Assembly (NCBI GenBank): GCA_002751075.1
Contig: NAOQ01000005.1
Coordinates: forward strand, 150,493-199,901
Direction: 5' to 3'
Source of the DNA: Ichthyophonus hoferi
Taxonomy: Eukaryota; Opisthokonta; Ichthyosporea; Ichthyophonida; Ichthyophonidae
Length of the DNA stretch: 49,409 bases
The notes beneath the pieces are model-generated. The model did no database searches. It was not told the origin of the DNA and saw only the letters and a list, made by a program, of their open reading frames with translations. The position numbers and the translations under genes were made by a program. Below, one piece after another: positions 36,941 to 49,132 of the stretch; position 1 is the stretch's first letter; each line of letters opens with the position of its first letter.

Positions 36941-37053
36941 GGACTTGTCTTAGGCACTACGCCCAAGTAATGAGTTAACTGGACTGAAAGCGTATGATCT
37001 GAAATGGCTTATTATATAGCTGCGAGATCACTGCCTTTGGCTGGTTCAATTTT
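36941..37053 (-). mobile_element. Relic related to the TIR transposon family
   Basis: The reverse complement matches 14366-14490: GAACCAGCC, then a block reading CTATATAATAAGCCATTTCA and GATC, then GCCTAAGACAAGTCC, with small differences and a short indel region. No inverted repeat end is seen. It is a second copy of the internal or flanking unit found with the 14.4-kb fragment. Confidence 0.7.
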
Positions 37054-37990
37054 CATCAGTCGACTTGGGTTGACATCCAGCTGAGATATTCTCCAATTGG
37101 CAGATTGAGATTGCACTGACCATTTTTTAGGACTACATATGCAATAAAAATTGATAATAATAATCAATAATTATAGCTATGTAAAGAAATATCCTAATTA
37201 AACAAACATTACTTTTCAACACACACATATAATTGAATACAGATGTGTTCTATAGTAAGGCCTTACTTAATGTTAAGAGTTAAGGAACTAAGCACAATGC
37301 AGACAATTATTAGCTACCGATGGCTAGAGTCATATCTAAAGATAGTTTTAGTTAGTTGGATTTCCGATAGGAAGGAACTAAGCATAAAGGATGATGGTTG
37401 CCAATGCTCAGGCATGGATTTGCTAATTATAAACTGCATTTACTTTCACAGTCTAAATGCATGCACATTATGAATTGTGAATAATAATACAGAAGAGAGC
37501 AGGATGTAATAACCACACTTTGCAAACCCAGTAAGTTTTGTTTTAGAGATCATGTAAGATCTAATTATTTTGGCAGGATATTTTCAATTGAAAAGTGACC
37601 CTTCAAGGATGTTTGTAGATAGATCAAGTTTATCTTCCTCTAAAATTTTAATACCAGCTGCACAAAGAGAAAACCTATCGCATTGCTGAGTGTTTATATA
37701 TATATATATATATACCACTACCACTTTAGTGGAACGCAATTTCTAATGAAACACTAAATATGTAGATAATTAGACAAGCTTACTCTTTATACATAACAAA
37801 TTCATAAACCCATTACCATCAAAGAAAGCCTTAGATATCTGGAAATGTATAACCCATATGAGCGAATGTGGAAGGGATGCACCATAATATAATGGTTAAA
37901 CTGGGTGTATTATACTTATTGCTATCTATGTATCTGTTCGGAGTTGGTGGAGTAACTGGAGGACTGAATAATCACAGCGCGTTCTTCTCA

Positions 37991-40900
37991 TCATGTCGCA
38001 ACTGACTCAGCAGTGCATCGACTGCAGCCGCAAGTAAACCCATAACTCTTTAGCATAGCCTGTCTCTGAGTAAAATTGAGCTCTACATTGACATATGAGA
38101 TCGTTATCTCTTCCTCAGGTTCTATATCACGCAGTGCTACTAGAGTCAACCGCAAGGCACCACCTGCTCGCTCGTAGTCAACCTCGCAGTTAGGCTGTCG
38201 GGATGGAAGGTAAATTAATATCATAGTTCATAGTTCACACTCCTTTTATTTGCATTTTATACCCATATCTAAGCCTTTACATACAGAAGCAGCACTCATA
38301 TTGTAACACAGTATAGCCATAACAGACCCAGATTGTTACATACAATCCTTTAACGCATACTTTACATCCACAGAGTACTGTAAAGATCAAAATATTCAAA
38401 AAAGAAAAGATTTAGTGGTATCAAAACAAGACAATGCAATTATTATTGTTATTGTTATTATTATTTTTTTCCTTTTTTCAATTCTAGGCGGCAATATCAA
38501 AAAGTGCAATCTTCCCCGATTAATTGAAAATTGACTACCTCATTTAGTTTTATTTAATGGTTATTTATTAAAATTGACATTAAATTTTGGTTGAATATTA
38601 TTTATTATTCGAAGCAAACGAAAAACAAAAAGCAAAAATGCTTGATACCCCTAAAAACATAAACATGATAGCATGCATTTGTACTCACCCCTATCCCTTA
38701 TAATAAATGGTTCACTCTATTACACAGACAAAAAACCAAGCAAATACAGAATCTCATTATCCATACATGTCATACTTACGTCACATGAATGGTTGACATT
38801 GCAGGTCAGGCTGAACAGACCAGTGCCGTCAAATGGAGGGAAAGGGTTACGAGTTTTATCCGTCAGATAGTTAAGATCTAGTCGTCCGTTACTATCCAGG
38901 CCCTATAGGAATAGCTTGTTAAATACAGATTAAGTCTAAATCAAGACGATTGGCTAACTTAATATAGGATTTTTTCAAAATATTGCTTCCTGAATGAGAT
39001 ACGCGATTAATGCAATGGAGAATCGTGCATGACGGCAGTATTGGCCTAACACAGAGAGATACAATCAAGGTGGTTAAGGATCCCAGTGTGTTGTGAAACG
39101 TCAGGAAGGAGGAGTAGTAATATAATGGTGTTAAGGGACTACAGTAATTGGAGATGTAATGGCAACCATTCCAATCAACGGAATACATATTAGTCTATAA
39201 GGGATAATGTAGATGAATCAAAGAATACTATCGGAGAGATAAACCATTTACAACATATACAGCATAGATAAAATAACATGACTATGGTCACAATTACTTA
39301 ATGCTAAACTATTAATACTCCTATTGAATTAATCAATTAATGATTAGGAATAAACGTATTGATTCAAGATGGATCATGTGAAAAACTGAGAAATGCTATG
39401 GGAGAGACAGACTAGTTGCAACATATATATATATTCTACTATTCTACTATATATATCATACATACATCTTGCCAATTGGGGGCTAGATATCCCATATTCA
39501 TAATCATTTTACATATTTATTATTTCTAGCACCATACATCATACATCACTCATGACTAGGCCAGAGTAACTGTGAGTGCCATATGATGACATAGATAAAA
39601 GTGTGGGGTGGTAAAACTGTAAAACTCAATAAACATGTATATAATAATTGTCGTGAAAGCGTGAAAGAGGGCTTTGGTATTCATTCATTCATTCGCCTTC
39701 CACCTTGCTTATTTACACACAAACAACTCCTTCCTTTTACACTGAACCACAACAATTACCACAGTACATCATATTTAGAGTGATGCATACATACCTCCAT
39801 TTCTCCTTCATCTTCCTCTTCCTCATGTTCTTCCTCCGCGTGTGTCTGATCGTCGCCATGTGATTGGCAACATTCTTCATCATTGCAATCTCTATACCAA
39901 TCACGATAAGGGGATGTGGTTCAGTGCTTAAAGTAGTGGCACAAGAACACTAAGATCTTTTAATAAAGTTTTATAATATCCTACCTATTGGCCATTTAAA
40001 GTTTAAGAGCAAATATCCCACAAGATAGTGGCTCCGAGAAAAGCCAATTAATTAAGATTGATGACACGGCAAATCAAGTCATCCTTTGCATACGATATGA
40101 TTTTGTATTGAAATTAATGAATGGATTCCATTAAAAGAAATAGTCAGCATCATATCAATAACCTGGGGTATATACGAGTACATATAGAAGATATAGGAAT
40201 GACAAGAATACGTGAGAGCGCATAAACGGTAGCCTTATATATATATATACCCTTATATAAATATACCCTTACATAGGGTAAGAAATAGTCCGAAAGAAAA
40301 AAGAGTAATATAAAGTCATATGTTGTCAACCTTGTCAAACAGAAATATACATGTAATGGCACACGACAGAGAAGGGTATCTCGTGGTTACCACAATATGA
40401 TGGGTTCTGTACTTGATACAGTTCTATTTAGGAATGCAGAAATAAAAGATTACATAAGTAGCAGTAGCGAATGAAGGGAATATTAGATAGGAATAAAAAA
40501 GAAGAAATTTATGGCTATATATAGTCACCCACTCGTCACTACATTCACCATCCTCTTCTGTCATCATTATCCCAAGCACTTTCTCGTGTACAATCTCCAG
40601 GACAACCTCTTGTTCTTGATGATTCTTGCTTTGAAGTGCCTAAAAATGTACATGATAGAATGTATAAAGACGTATATATAAAGGTGCATGTGTAGTTTTG
40701 GTTATGTAGACACATCACCTTGGGGAGTAGTGGGAGCAAGTATATAGGATGTTACACGCAATCAACCACAGACAACGTTTTACATATACAGCAATAAAAA
40801 CAAAAATAATACAGATACATAATTGTGAATGAAAGATAAGTCATAGATATAATGAGCCATACAGCGAAGCTTACAAATTATATAAAATACTTTAACAAAT

Positions 40901-43900
40901 TGTGAGATAGCATTAAATAAAGTCAGTGACATTTCAGTTCAAATTATAGAGTTCAGTTGGATAGAGAGGCCACATTACATACATACATACATACATGTCA
41001 TTAAAATCTATGGCAATTTTATTTTATTTTGCTATATCATAAATATAATAGTGTAAAATAAAATATAATATTATGTGATAGTATATAATCGTATCGAATA
41101 GTAAGCGATAGTAGGAGATGGTATGGTATAGTATAGGATAGCATGTAATAGTATATACAATGCATACGCATTTCTATATTGTGTCTATTTGTCTTTTCAT
41201 TAAACCACAACATTTAGTAAGAACTACTACCTTCATAAACTTATATGCAGGTGACGTCACTCTAATCCCGACGTCATTAAGTTCAAATGTACCTAAAAAG
41301 AAAATAATCATGACATAATTAGTAACCAAATATATTCCTACTGGATAAATATTATGAAATGTACACAAAGGCATGACGTAATACAAAGACCTCTCATTTA
41401 GGATATATAATATAACATGTACAATAGATATATCCTATTATACTTGTTTGTATTTAGAACGAGGTTTCAATTCAAATCCCCACGGGGAAAGTATATCTTA
41501 ACCATACATACACTTTCTGTTTTATTGTATGTATGCACTACTCTTATTATACCCATCCACATCTCTATCGCAGCCTTAAGAACAACACACATATATACAT
41601 CAAACGCATGTATGTGTGGTATAGTAAACCTGAACTCAGATCTAGAGCACATCATCACACCATACATCTTATTTTGTCCATGTTGTATACGTAGCTATAT
41701 TTAACAGCTTCATTAAACATTCAACACTGTATAGTTCTAGCTCCCGTCAATTACATGAGGTATTTTCCTTTTGATTTAGAGATTAATTGAAACATTGATG
41801 GCCATATTAAAATTTAATAAAGGTCTAATGATATTAGTATGCCCTCAAAGTAAAAACAAACCTATATCATAGCCACATAATGCCGATCTTACCTACAAGA
41901 AAACCAAAGAATTCCATAGTGAAAAGAGGAGCCAGGGGTCCCCCTGAGCCATGTTCTGCAAAGGCTGCCTTCAACAAACCCACTGACTTGCGTGCACGTA
42001 GTTTAAGATCTGTCTTCGTTAGTCCTGCATCGCTAGTGAGGTCTGCATGTAAATGATATATATGAGAAGAGGTTAGTAAGAGGTTTAGATAAGCACATTA
42101 CAATATGTGTATGCATTATATATTTATTTGTATATGTTGTATATGGTTAGTAACAACATTGGAAGGGGAAACATAAAAAAGAAGCGAGACATTTTCATTG
42201 ACAAACAGACATGGACACACACACATATATATATATATATAGTACGTATTTTCGAAAGAGGAAAATTGGCAAGTCTAAATAGTATGAAAAAACTCTAAAT
42301 ATAAGCTATTTTTTTCATCTTTTTTTTTTCGAATCATATATATATGATTAGTTGAATTTATTGTCCGCTAATCACAAGATTGGTATATTAATATGATTGA
42401 TAATGCTTAAATTAGATTAATTGTGGAATAAACAAAAATATCAACCAATGATTTGATTATACACAAAAATCATTTCATTAATAGTAGTATAGTGACGGGG
42501 TTGATTGAGGATTAACTAGCAGCAGTAATTAATTAATTAATTAATGAAACAGGGGACTAACCAGCCACATCCCACCAATATGCAGTGTGGAAGTGAAGAT
42601 AAGGTTGAGCCATTTTCCAAAGGCCTTCAGGGGTGTCCACTTTAGTTTTATCGTTCAGATAATCGGTAGTGATGGCGGCTAGTATCTTTCCTGCCATTAA
42701 AAATTCCTGTGTATATAGTATAACATAGCCAGAGGAAAAGAAGGAGATAACAGAGTTAATATAACATATAACATATATATATATATACGCGTAATTAACC
42801 AACCCACCAATATAAAATTAATAAATCAATCAAAAAAGTGATATAAAAGACTAACCTCGTGATTGGTGTAGGCGTGTGCTTTAAACTGATATAGTGGATG
42901 ATCGGTGGAGTCCAGCGGGCCAACACACAACAAGCGATGACCTTGGGCAAAGTCACGTTCACAACACTCTACAGAACAGTAGTACTCTCCACATCCTATA
43001 TAGACCAACCCCAGTAATTAATATGAGGCCTATGATTGGCATGACATCAATATCAGTAATTATCATGAAGTCAATGATTGGTATGAAATCAGTGCCAGTA
43101 ATTAGTAAGAGCTCAATGATTGGTATGACATCAATACCAGTAATTAGTATGATTGTTATTACAAGATCACAGGCCTATCCCAGGCCAGTATAACTGCTAT
43201 TAAAAATTATAGATATATCACATAAGTAATCCAATCATAACCATTAAGGTTCTTAGTGGTGGTATGTTGCACTATCCAAACACGTAATTTGGAAATAAAT
43301 ACAAATATTATGCCTAGGTAAAGATGATAATTAGCTAATGCAGTTTGACAAAACAACATGTTAATATGACAAGGATCATTAAGAGAATCAATGTATTTTC
43401 ATTGATATACATATAAATATATATGTACGATGGTTTGATAGTACGATAGTATGTACGTTTATCATCACTATGACTATATCAAGTAACACTTTAACCTTAT
43501 AAGAAAGGATAAAGCCTACCTAAAGGGCATGGTATGATGACCTCAGTCAGTTTGGCCTCATCCATGTCTACCCCCATATCCCATGATTCATGATCCATGA
43601 CGTCATTCCTAGAGCATTCCCTTGACGCAATATCCATCTGGAATTGACCAATAGATGCATGTTAGCTGATGGAATACAATTGCTTTATATAACTAAATCA
43701 ATACAGAATGTAGAGAAAGAAGTACAAACTGTAGACTAGTAATATGTAGGACATCTTTACTAAGTTAAGTGTATTGCGATAGTTTTCATTTGCAGGTATT
43801 TATGCTTGTATGTTGATAATGATAGTATATTAGTAGTGTTTATGGTATTCATGCTTGAAAACATTTTATATTTTATACAATATAAAGATATTGTAAGAAA

Positions 43901-45943
43901 ATTTTGTTCGAATTTAAGATTAATAGGCCTTATATTGTAATGATTAGAGACAATGCGTGCTGATTTTAAAATTTACCATGTATACCATGTATAAAAGAAT
44001 CTGTGTTTCAATTTTTTAATGGACCAGTAAGGAGCGATCATAAAAGGTGTGAAGTTTCCTAAAAGTAGATTTTGTATTAAAATGCATTCTCTTGATTATA
44101 TATATAACAGGTTAAGCCTATATATATGCGAGAATTTATAAACGTATTTCACCGTTTATCTACTTCCAATCTCATACATCGAGAGAAGTATATGTGCGTG
44201 TGTATAATAAAGTATTGATATCACATTATTTCACAGTAACTATATGTAATATCCTCTTATTTACTATAGATGATATGAACATAATATTATTAAAAACAAG
44301 TAATCAAATAAAAATAATATACTACAAAGACAAAACATATGCTGGTAAAACCACTACTGAAATCTTAGAATGAAATAGATTTTTATAGCTAGCAATATAT
44401 TCTATTAGCTGTACATATTATTCTAATACCTACCATATATTACAACAATTCTTATAATATATACATCATATAACTTATATAACTTATATGCCGCACATAC
44501 ATTAATTACATTATACAATAGAGTTAAACTTCAACCCACCTGCAACTGCACTGACCCAATTGGCTTAAAGCAGGATGCACACGTCACCAAGTCATCACGA
44601 TTACACTGTATAGCAACCAATGGGGCTTCTTGCAGAATACAGTCTCCTTGCTTGAATCCTGTCACTGTAAATAGTCCTTTGCCTTTAGTCTCATCGATCC
44701 GCTTTACTCGGAGAGAAGGATGAGTTTGAAGGCTTCCCAATAGCATGTCTGTAAAAGCGATATTATGTGGTCAGAGTAGATTATATTAGTGGTTATTTAA
44801 TAGCTGTGTTTATGATAGTACCCGGCTATATCCAGTTATAATAATACTCGATAATTAGGTTGTGGAATATAATAGATGATCTAGATACTTACCAACCACC
44901 TTTCCATGTGTTCAACACACCACCAATTTAAATACAATATGCAATGTAAATATATTTATACATAGGTATCTCAATGGTACTAAATCCAATATTGCTTAAA
45001 TTTTAGTCTATCATTTTTGAATGAATCTGGAACTAATCTTCCAGCTTTAAACATGTATATATATTATACCATGACACAAGATGCATCTAAATGGATTTGT
45101 TAGAATGTGCTAAGAGTGTGCCTTTTTGTGTCGATATTGCTCTATATAAATCAATGGAGAAAGATTAGAATAGATATATGTACGTATATGTAAGTAAGAT
45201 GGTAAGATAATGAAAGATAGTATAATACAATATAATTACAACTAATATAATACAAATACAGTTTGAAAGAGAAAAATCATAGACATTCAGTCTGAATAAT
45301 ATCCAACTCGTCGTTTTTTTAAGAATAGTCTATTAGTCTTTGCAGTCTTTCCTTAAGACCCAACATGGCAATACAGTAATATAGTAGTGTAATAATATAA
45401 TAATACAGTAATATAGTAGTATAATAATATAATAGAGCAATATAGTAATGTAGTCATATAATACTACAGTAATATAGTAATATAATCATATAATAGAGGA
45501 ATATAGTAATGTAGTCACATAATACTACGGTAATATAGTAGTATAATAATATAATCATAGAGCAGTATAGTATATAATCATATAATACTACATTAATATA
45601 ATAGTATAATAATATAATAATAAGGTAATATAGTAGCATAATAATATAATAATAGAGTAATATAGTAATATAATCATATAATACTACAGTAATATAATCA
45701 TATAATACTACAGTAATATAGCATTATAGCAATATATCAATATAGTAATATAATAATATAGCAGTATAATAGCATATAAATATAATAATATCGCAATATA
45801 GCAATATAATAGTAGAGCAATACTGTAATATATCAATATAGTATAGCTACGGACCAAACTAAACACTCACCCACTGCCGTCTGACGGGCCGCTTCCAGAG
45901 ATGGAAGGTATTTGGAAAAAGCAACCACTTTCGACTTAGACAT
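37991..45943 (-). CDS. SET/MYND methyltransferase, ATXR2-like (SMYD family), 11 exons
   Basis: Exons in transcript order: 45943-45871, 44748-44540, 43637-43520, 42995-42856, 42706-42562, 42042-41893, 41292-41231, 40639-40533, 39891-39795, 38902-38780, 38194-37991. They join in frame to 475 residues. Split SET: N part (about 36-80) with TKGKGLFT; MYND zinc finger from TCASC to CPLGCGEYYCSVEC and GHRLLC; a helical SET-I/middle part with GLLKAAF and FFGFLVGTFELND; C part with GTGLFSL, NHSCDPNCE, EEEITISY (Tyr442) and post-SET CGCSRC. The middle part and the ELNFTQRQAML...YGFTC stretch resemble plant ATXR2 more than animal SMYD1-5 as I remember them. Expected role: AdoMet-dependent lysine methylation; target unknown. 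An acidic insert (about 320-367, HAEEEHEEEEDEGEME) precedes the catalytic half. All catalytic motifs are present. Its 5' end faces the next gene. Confidence 0.9.
40975..40996 (-). repeat. Short (CATA)n microsatellite in SET/MYND intron 7
   Basis: Five CATA units, followed at about 41020-41160 by a degenerate ATAGTA/AAATATAATA stretch in the same intron. Confidence 0.75.
43012..43160. repeat. 42-bp tandem repeat in SET/MYND intron 3
   Basis: CAGTAATTA recurs at 43012, 43054, 43096 and 43138, exactly 42 bp apart. Each unit also carries ATGATTGG and ATGACATCAAT-type segments. Because 42 is divisible by three, an open frame with a 14-residue repeat appears on the + strand; it is antisense to the gene and intronic, so not a protein. 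Confidence 0.92.
45370..45845. repeat. AT-rich quasi-tandem repeat (ATAGTAATATAATA-like) in SET/MYND intron 1
   Basis: About 475 bp built from TAATATAGTA, TATAATAATA and CATATAATACTACAG modules in varying order. Several 30-60 bp blocks recur almost exactly (for example around 45470, 45530, 45670 and 45700). It ends just before exon 1 (45871). Confidence 0.85.
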
Positions 45944-47894
45944 AGCTAAAGACAGTAAACTGCAAGGAAATCATTTTTTAAAGGTTGATAGTAATAACAT
46001 TATATATATGTAACGTAGGATAAGTGAATACAGAACACCAAAGCGGTGTTTATGCTAGTACAAAAGGAAATACCAAATAACCTTAGTGAAAGCAAAGAGA
46101 AAAGCGAACCAATTTCTGTAGGTAAATATACTGGCATATTTATGCATATGGGTGTGTTCACAAGAAAAAGATAAAAGATAAAAAGTGTCATCAACATGAA
46201 AATGGACTTCAATCCCCTCATTTCCAACACCATGGACATAAACAAGCTCAACAAGGCAAATATAAAAATAAAGTTTTATAGTGGGTAAATACAGCATTGT
46301 ATGTATTTGTGCGCGTTCATTAATGAGAAGAAGATAGAGGAGAAAGGGATTCAAGAATATGAAAAGAGACTCCAATCTCCCCATTTCCCCATCTCTACCA
46401 TGCTCAACACGCTGACATACAGTACGCAAGAAACTGGCTCTGGCTCAATGTGATGTCAGCTAATCTATAACATGAAACGTATCTTAATTATTAATTAGTA
46501 CATATTCATATAATTAAATTTTAGTGGGATCTATAAGTAAAATTCATAGACTAAATGACGCATATATGACGTTAGAAAATCGGTGGCTCACCGGAGACTA
46601 ACAAGACATAATTAATATTTTAATATGCCAACCATAAAAAATATCATTGATATATATATATTTGGTTAAAGGGTTATTTATAGTAGCTACCAATAAGCTA
46701 CCATTCCAAACGTTACACGTAGATATTTCTAGATATAAATAATAACAATTATACATAGATATATGATATACAAGATTTTTTTAAAAAACACAAATATAAC
46801 TATAATATGGACCTTTAAACAGTAAAACTATACAAAGTATTATATTGGCCTGTGGTCTGTAGATGTTGATCCTAGTTGAAATGCTGCCACCCATAGGGAT
46901 AAAGTTAAAATGAACAGTAAGGTAGGTTTAGTATGTGTATATATATATTTATGGGAAAGTATTTTTTGCATGTTTATGTGTTTTTCCAGTCACACACACA
47001 CACACACACACCACACACACATATATATATATATATACATATACAAAAAAATCTATATTAACGTTTTTTCAATCTCTGTCTGCATATATAAATACCCAAT
47101 GTATTTTTCTATATGAATTTCTAGAAAGGAATTCTTAAGAATAAGTGCGAATTGTAAGTGAAATCGTTGGTGTAAGAGTAAAACATATGTTAAACAATTG
47201 TGGGATTATAAAGAAAGAGGCAAAACAAATAGAAATACATAACTATTTTGTACCCGAGTGGCCTACTGGGAGTAGTGTGTTTGCTCATAACATGTGCATA
47301 AATATTACATAATATGGTTATGAAAGAGAAATTTACTCGAGAGAGGTGGAGAGAAGAGAGCGAAGAGATGACATAGGAGAAAGAGAAGAGTGAAAAGCGA
47401 ATGTATAGTGGATCTTAAAGATATAACGAGATAGATTAATCTGAGTTAATGGAGAAAATGAAAAGCAATATATTTACATGATATGAAGTATTTTAGTATG
47501 ACCATATGTTGATGCCATTATGCATGCATACAGATAGACTTTTATATTCAATCCTCTAATTTCTCTGTTACTATCAACACGTCACTTCTTCATAGTAGGT
47601 TGTGCAAAAAGACACGTAGAGGTATACCCAATAGTATCATGAATATATAGTTTATATTTATCTATCCAATCATATCATATGCACACGGTTTTATCCCATT
47701 TTATCGCGTACATAAACATCAATATCTAATCATATCATACTCATATATGTCTGTATATTTAATTATAATATATACACATACATGCACAAATACCCAATTA
47801 TAACATGTGCACATACCTATATACCCAATCATTTCACACATACATACAGTCCTTGTTACCATATTAACTATCATTAACTTCTTCTGGTTGGTAG
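45944..47894. other. Divergent intergenic region between SET/MYND and PH-type genes
   Basis: About 1.95 kb between two genes transcribed away from each other, so it should hold both promoters. It contains an old tandem duplication (46118-46430), TGACG-type motifs near 46555-46570, an (AC)n run at about 46991-47022 and a TA run after it. 47335-47420 is GA-rich. Nothing here decides the transcription starts. Confidence 0.6.
46118..46430. repeat. Diverged tandem duplication, unit about 162 bp
   Basis: Unit A (about 46118-46260) and unit B (about 46279-46430) share, in order, GTRGGTAAATA, GTGTTCA/GCGTTCA, AGAAGATA-like purines, ATGAAAA/ATGAAAAGA, GACT(T/C)CAATC, CCCCATTTCC and a CTCAACA end. Identity looks moderate. 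It lies 175-490 bp upstream of the SET/MYND ATG. Overlapping minus-strand frames of 84 and 124 codons run through it but match nothing I know. Confidence 0.65.
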
Positions 47895-49132
47895 ATGCTA
47901 CCATTTCGCCAGGGATGGGCAGTGGATCTAGCCAATCAAACACGGCGCTATATTGTCTTCAATAACGATTTCTGTATCTATGAATCAGAACAGGTATTTA
48001 ATATTTAATTATCCACGTATATTAGGTATATGTAGATGTGGATGTGAGAGGGTAAAAAGTATCTTAGTAGTTGATTATTGGCTCTCTGTTCATAGTGTAT
48101 ACGACTATGCTATGCTATTCCCGGTTGTCAATGTATATGATAAAACTACGGATGATATAAGTGAAAGTATGTTTTATGATATCAGACCATATAGTATAGG
48201 TTATCATTATTACCTACACATCCGGTTATTCTCTTATATCCTACTTACTTACTCATGTATTTTTGTATGATTGCTTCTACTTTCTCTCACTCTCTCTCTC
48301 TTTGATACTCCTATCGATTTTTGCTTATGTCTTTATTGTTTCACTATGTAGGAGATATTATGTCACTCTGTTGTAATTATTATCTCTCTGTGTTGTAGTT
48401 ATTATCTCACTATGTTTTAGTTATCATCTTACTGTGTTGTAGTTATTATCTCACTGTATTGTAGTTATTATCTCACTGTATTGTAGGTATTATTTCACTC
48501 ATTATGAATGGCAACCACAATTGCAAACAGGGAATAAAATAAAGGCAAAAGAGCCTTATTCTGTATAGCTGCAGAGGCGGATCACGCCACAGAAAGAAAT
48601 CTTTCATGCTTTCTAATTATAGTATACGATATATAAATTACTTAATAATCTGATTATTAATTGGGTAATTAAATCAAAGTGATTAATAAGCCATTCGCGG
48701 GCAATTAATTAATTTATTAATTAACTTATAATATAACTATCTTTCATGCATGGTGTATATATAGCTATATTTAATCACTCTTTCTCCCAGTGTTTTGTTA
48801 TTAAAAACAGTCATATTTAACTAGTTATCAATATAATGATTCCACCAATAATCTCTAACCTCTCATTCCCTCATTTCATAGGCATTCAACGACGAATCAG
48901 AACCTCTTCATACTTACAAGGCAGAAAACCATTGGTCAGTGTATATAGATAAAGACGAGGATGAAAATGACATGGTAGGATTTATATTTAGTGACCAATC
49001 AACCCCGTCTGATGATCCACCCTGGAAGATAGATGACACGGCATGCAAATACCAGTTAGTGTTTGACAACCCATCAAAAGACCCTAGAAATGAATTTTTC
49101 AAATGGGCCTTTGCCCTGCAACGCGCTTTCAG
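47895..49132 (+). CDS. Probable PH-domain protein, 5' exons only (gene leaves the window)
   Basis: Two exons are clear: 47895-47993 and 48882-49132, joining in phase 0. The first reads MLPFRQGWAVDLANQ, then RRYIVFNNDFCIYESEQ, like the first strands of a PH domain (G-W, RR-Y-V, YES). The second is acidic, with NHWSVYIDKDED, then YQLVFDNPSKD and FFKWAFALQRAF, like the last strands and C-terminal helix with its conserved Trp. PH domains usually bind phosphoinositides or proteins at membranes. A pyrimidine stretch and AG directly precede the ATG at 47895, so this may be an internal exon; a 12-nt exon at 46910-46921 (MNSK, donor GTAGGT) would fit upstream in phase. Without a donor at 49133 the frame would stop at 49190. 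The loop is unusually long and acidic, so the PH assignment is moderate. Confidence 0.55.
48348..48501. repeat. 22-bp minisatellite in the PH-type gene intron
   Basis: Seven copies of GTTGTAGTTATTATCTCACT plus two bases, starting at 48348, 48370, 48392, 48414, 48436, 48458 and 48480, with few substitutions and no length change. Confidence 0.92.

Larger units (their letters stand above)
32637..37990. other. Accessory non-coding region between BTB and SET/MYND genes
   Basis: About 5.3 kb with no protein gene recognised. Contents: presumptive BTB-gene promoter (32637-32950) with a short direct repeat, a foldback (32953-33338), a complete TIR element (33406-33905), a tRNA-Val 5' half at a gap (33998-34035), the gap, AT-rich DNA, a 5S-like RNA gene (35756-35879), a transposon fragment (36941-37053), and AT-rich DNA up to the SET/MYND stop codon. 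Confidence 0.7.

Noticed and set aside
37243-37473. Faint LINE reverse-transcriptase look (WLESYL...SWISDRK) in a 76-codon frame
   Set aside because: Only a handful of residues fit; no catalytic motif, no extension on either side, no poly(A) tail or target duplication.
41455-41490. TTCAAATCCCC looks like a tRNA B-box
   Set aside because: No matching A-box, acceptor stem or anticodon arm at the right distance upstream.
46000-46429. 84- and 124-codon minus-strand frames upstream of the SET/MYND gene
   Set aside because: Low-complexity Phe/Leu-rich translation of the duplicated 162-bp units; no homologue recognised and no convincing splice link to exon 1.
47250-47330. CCCGAGTGGCC resembles a tRNA-Leu/Ser A-box
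   Set aside because: No B-box or acceptor pairing follows within 100 bp.
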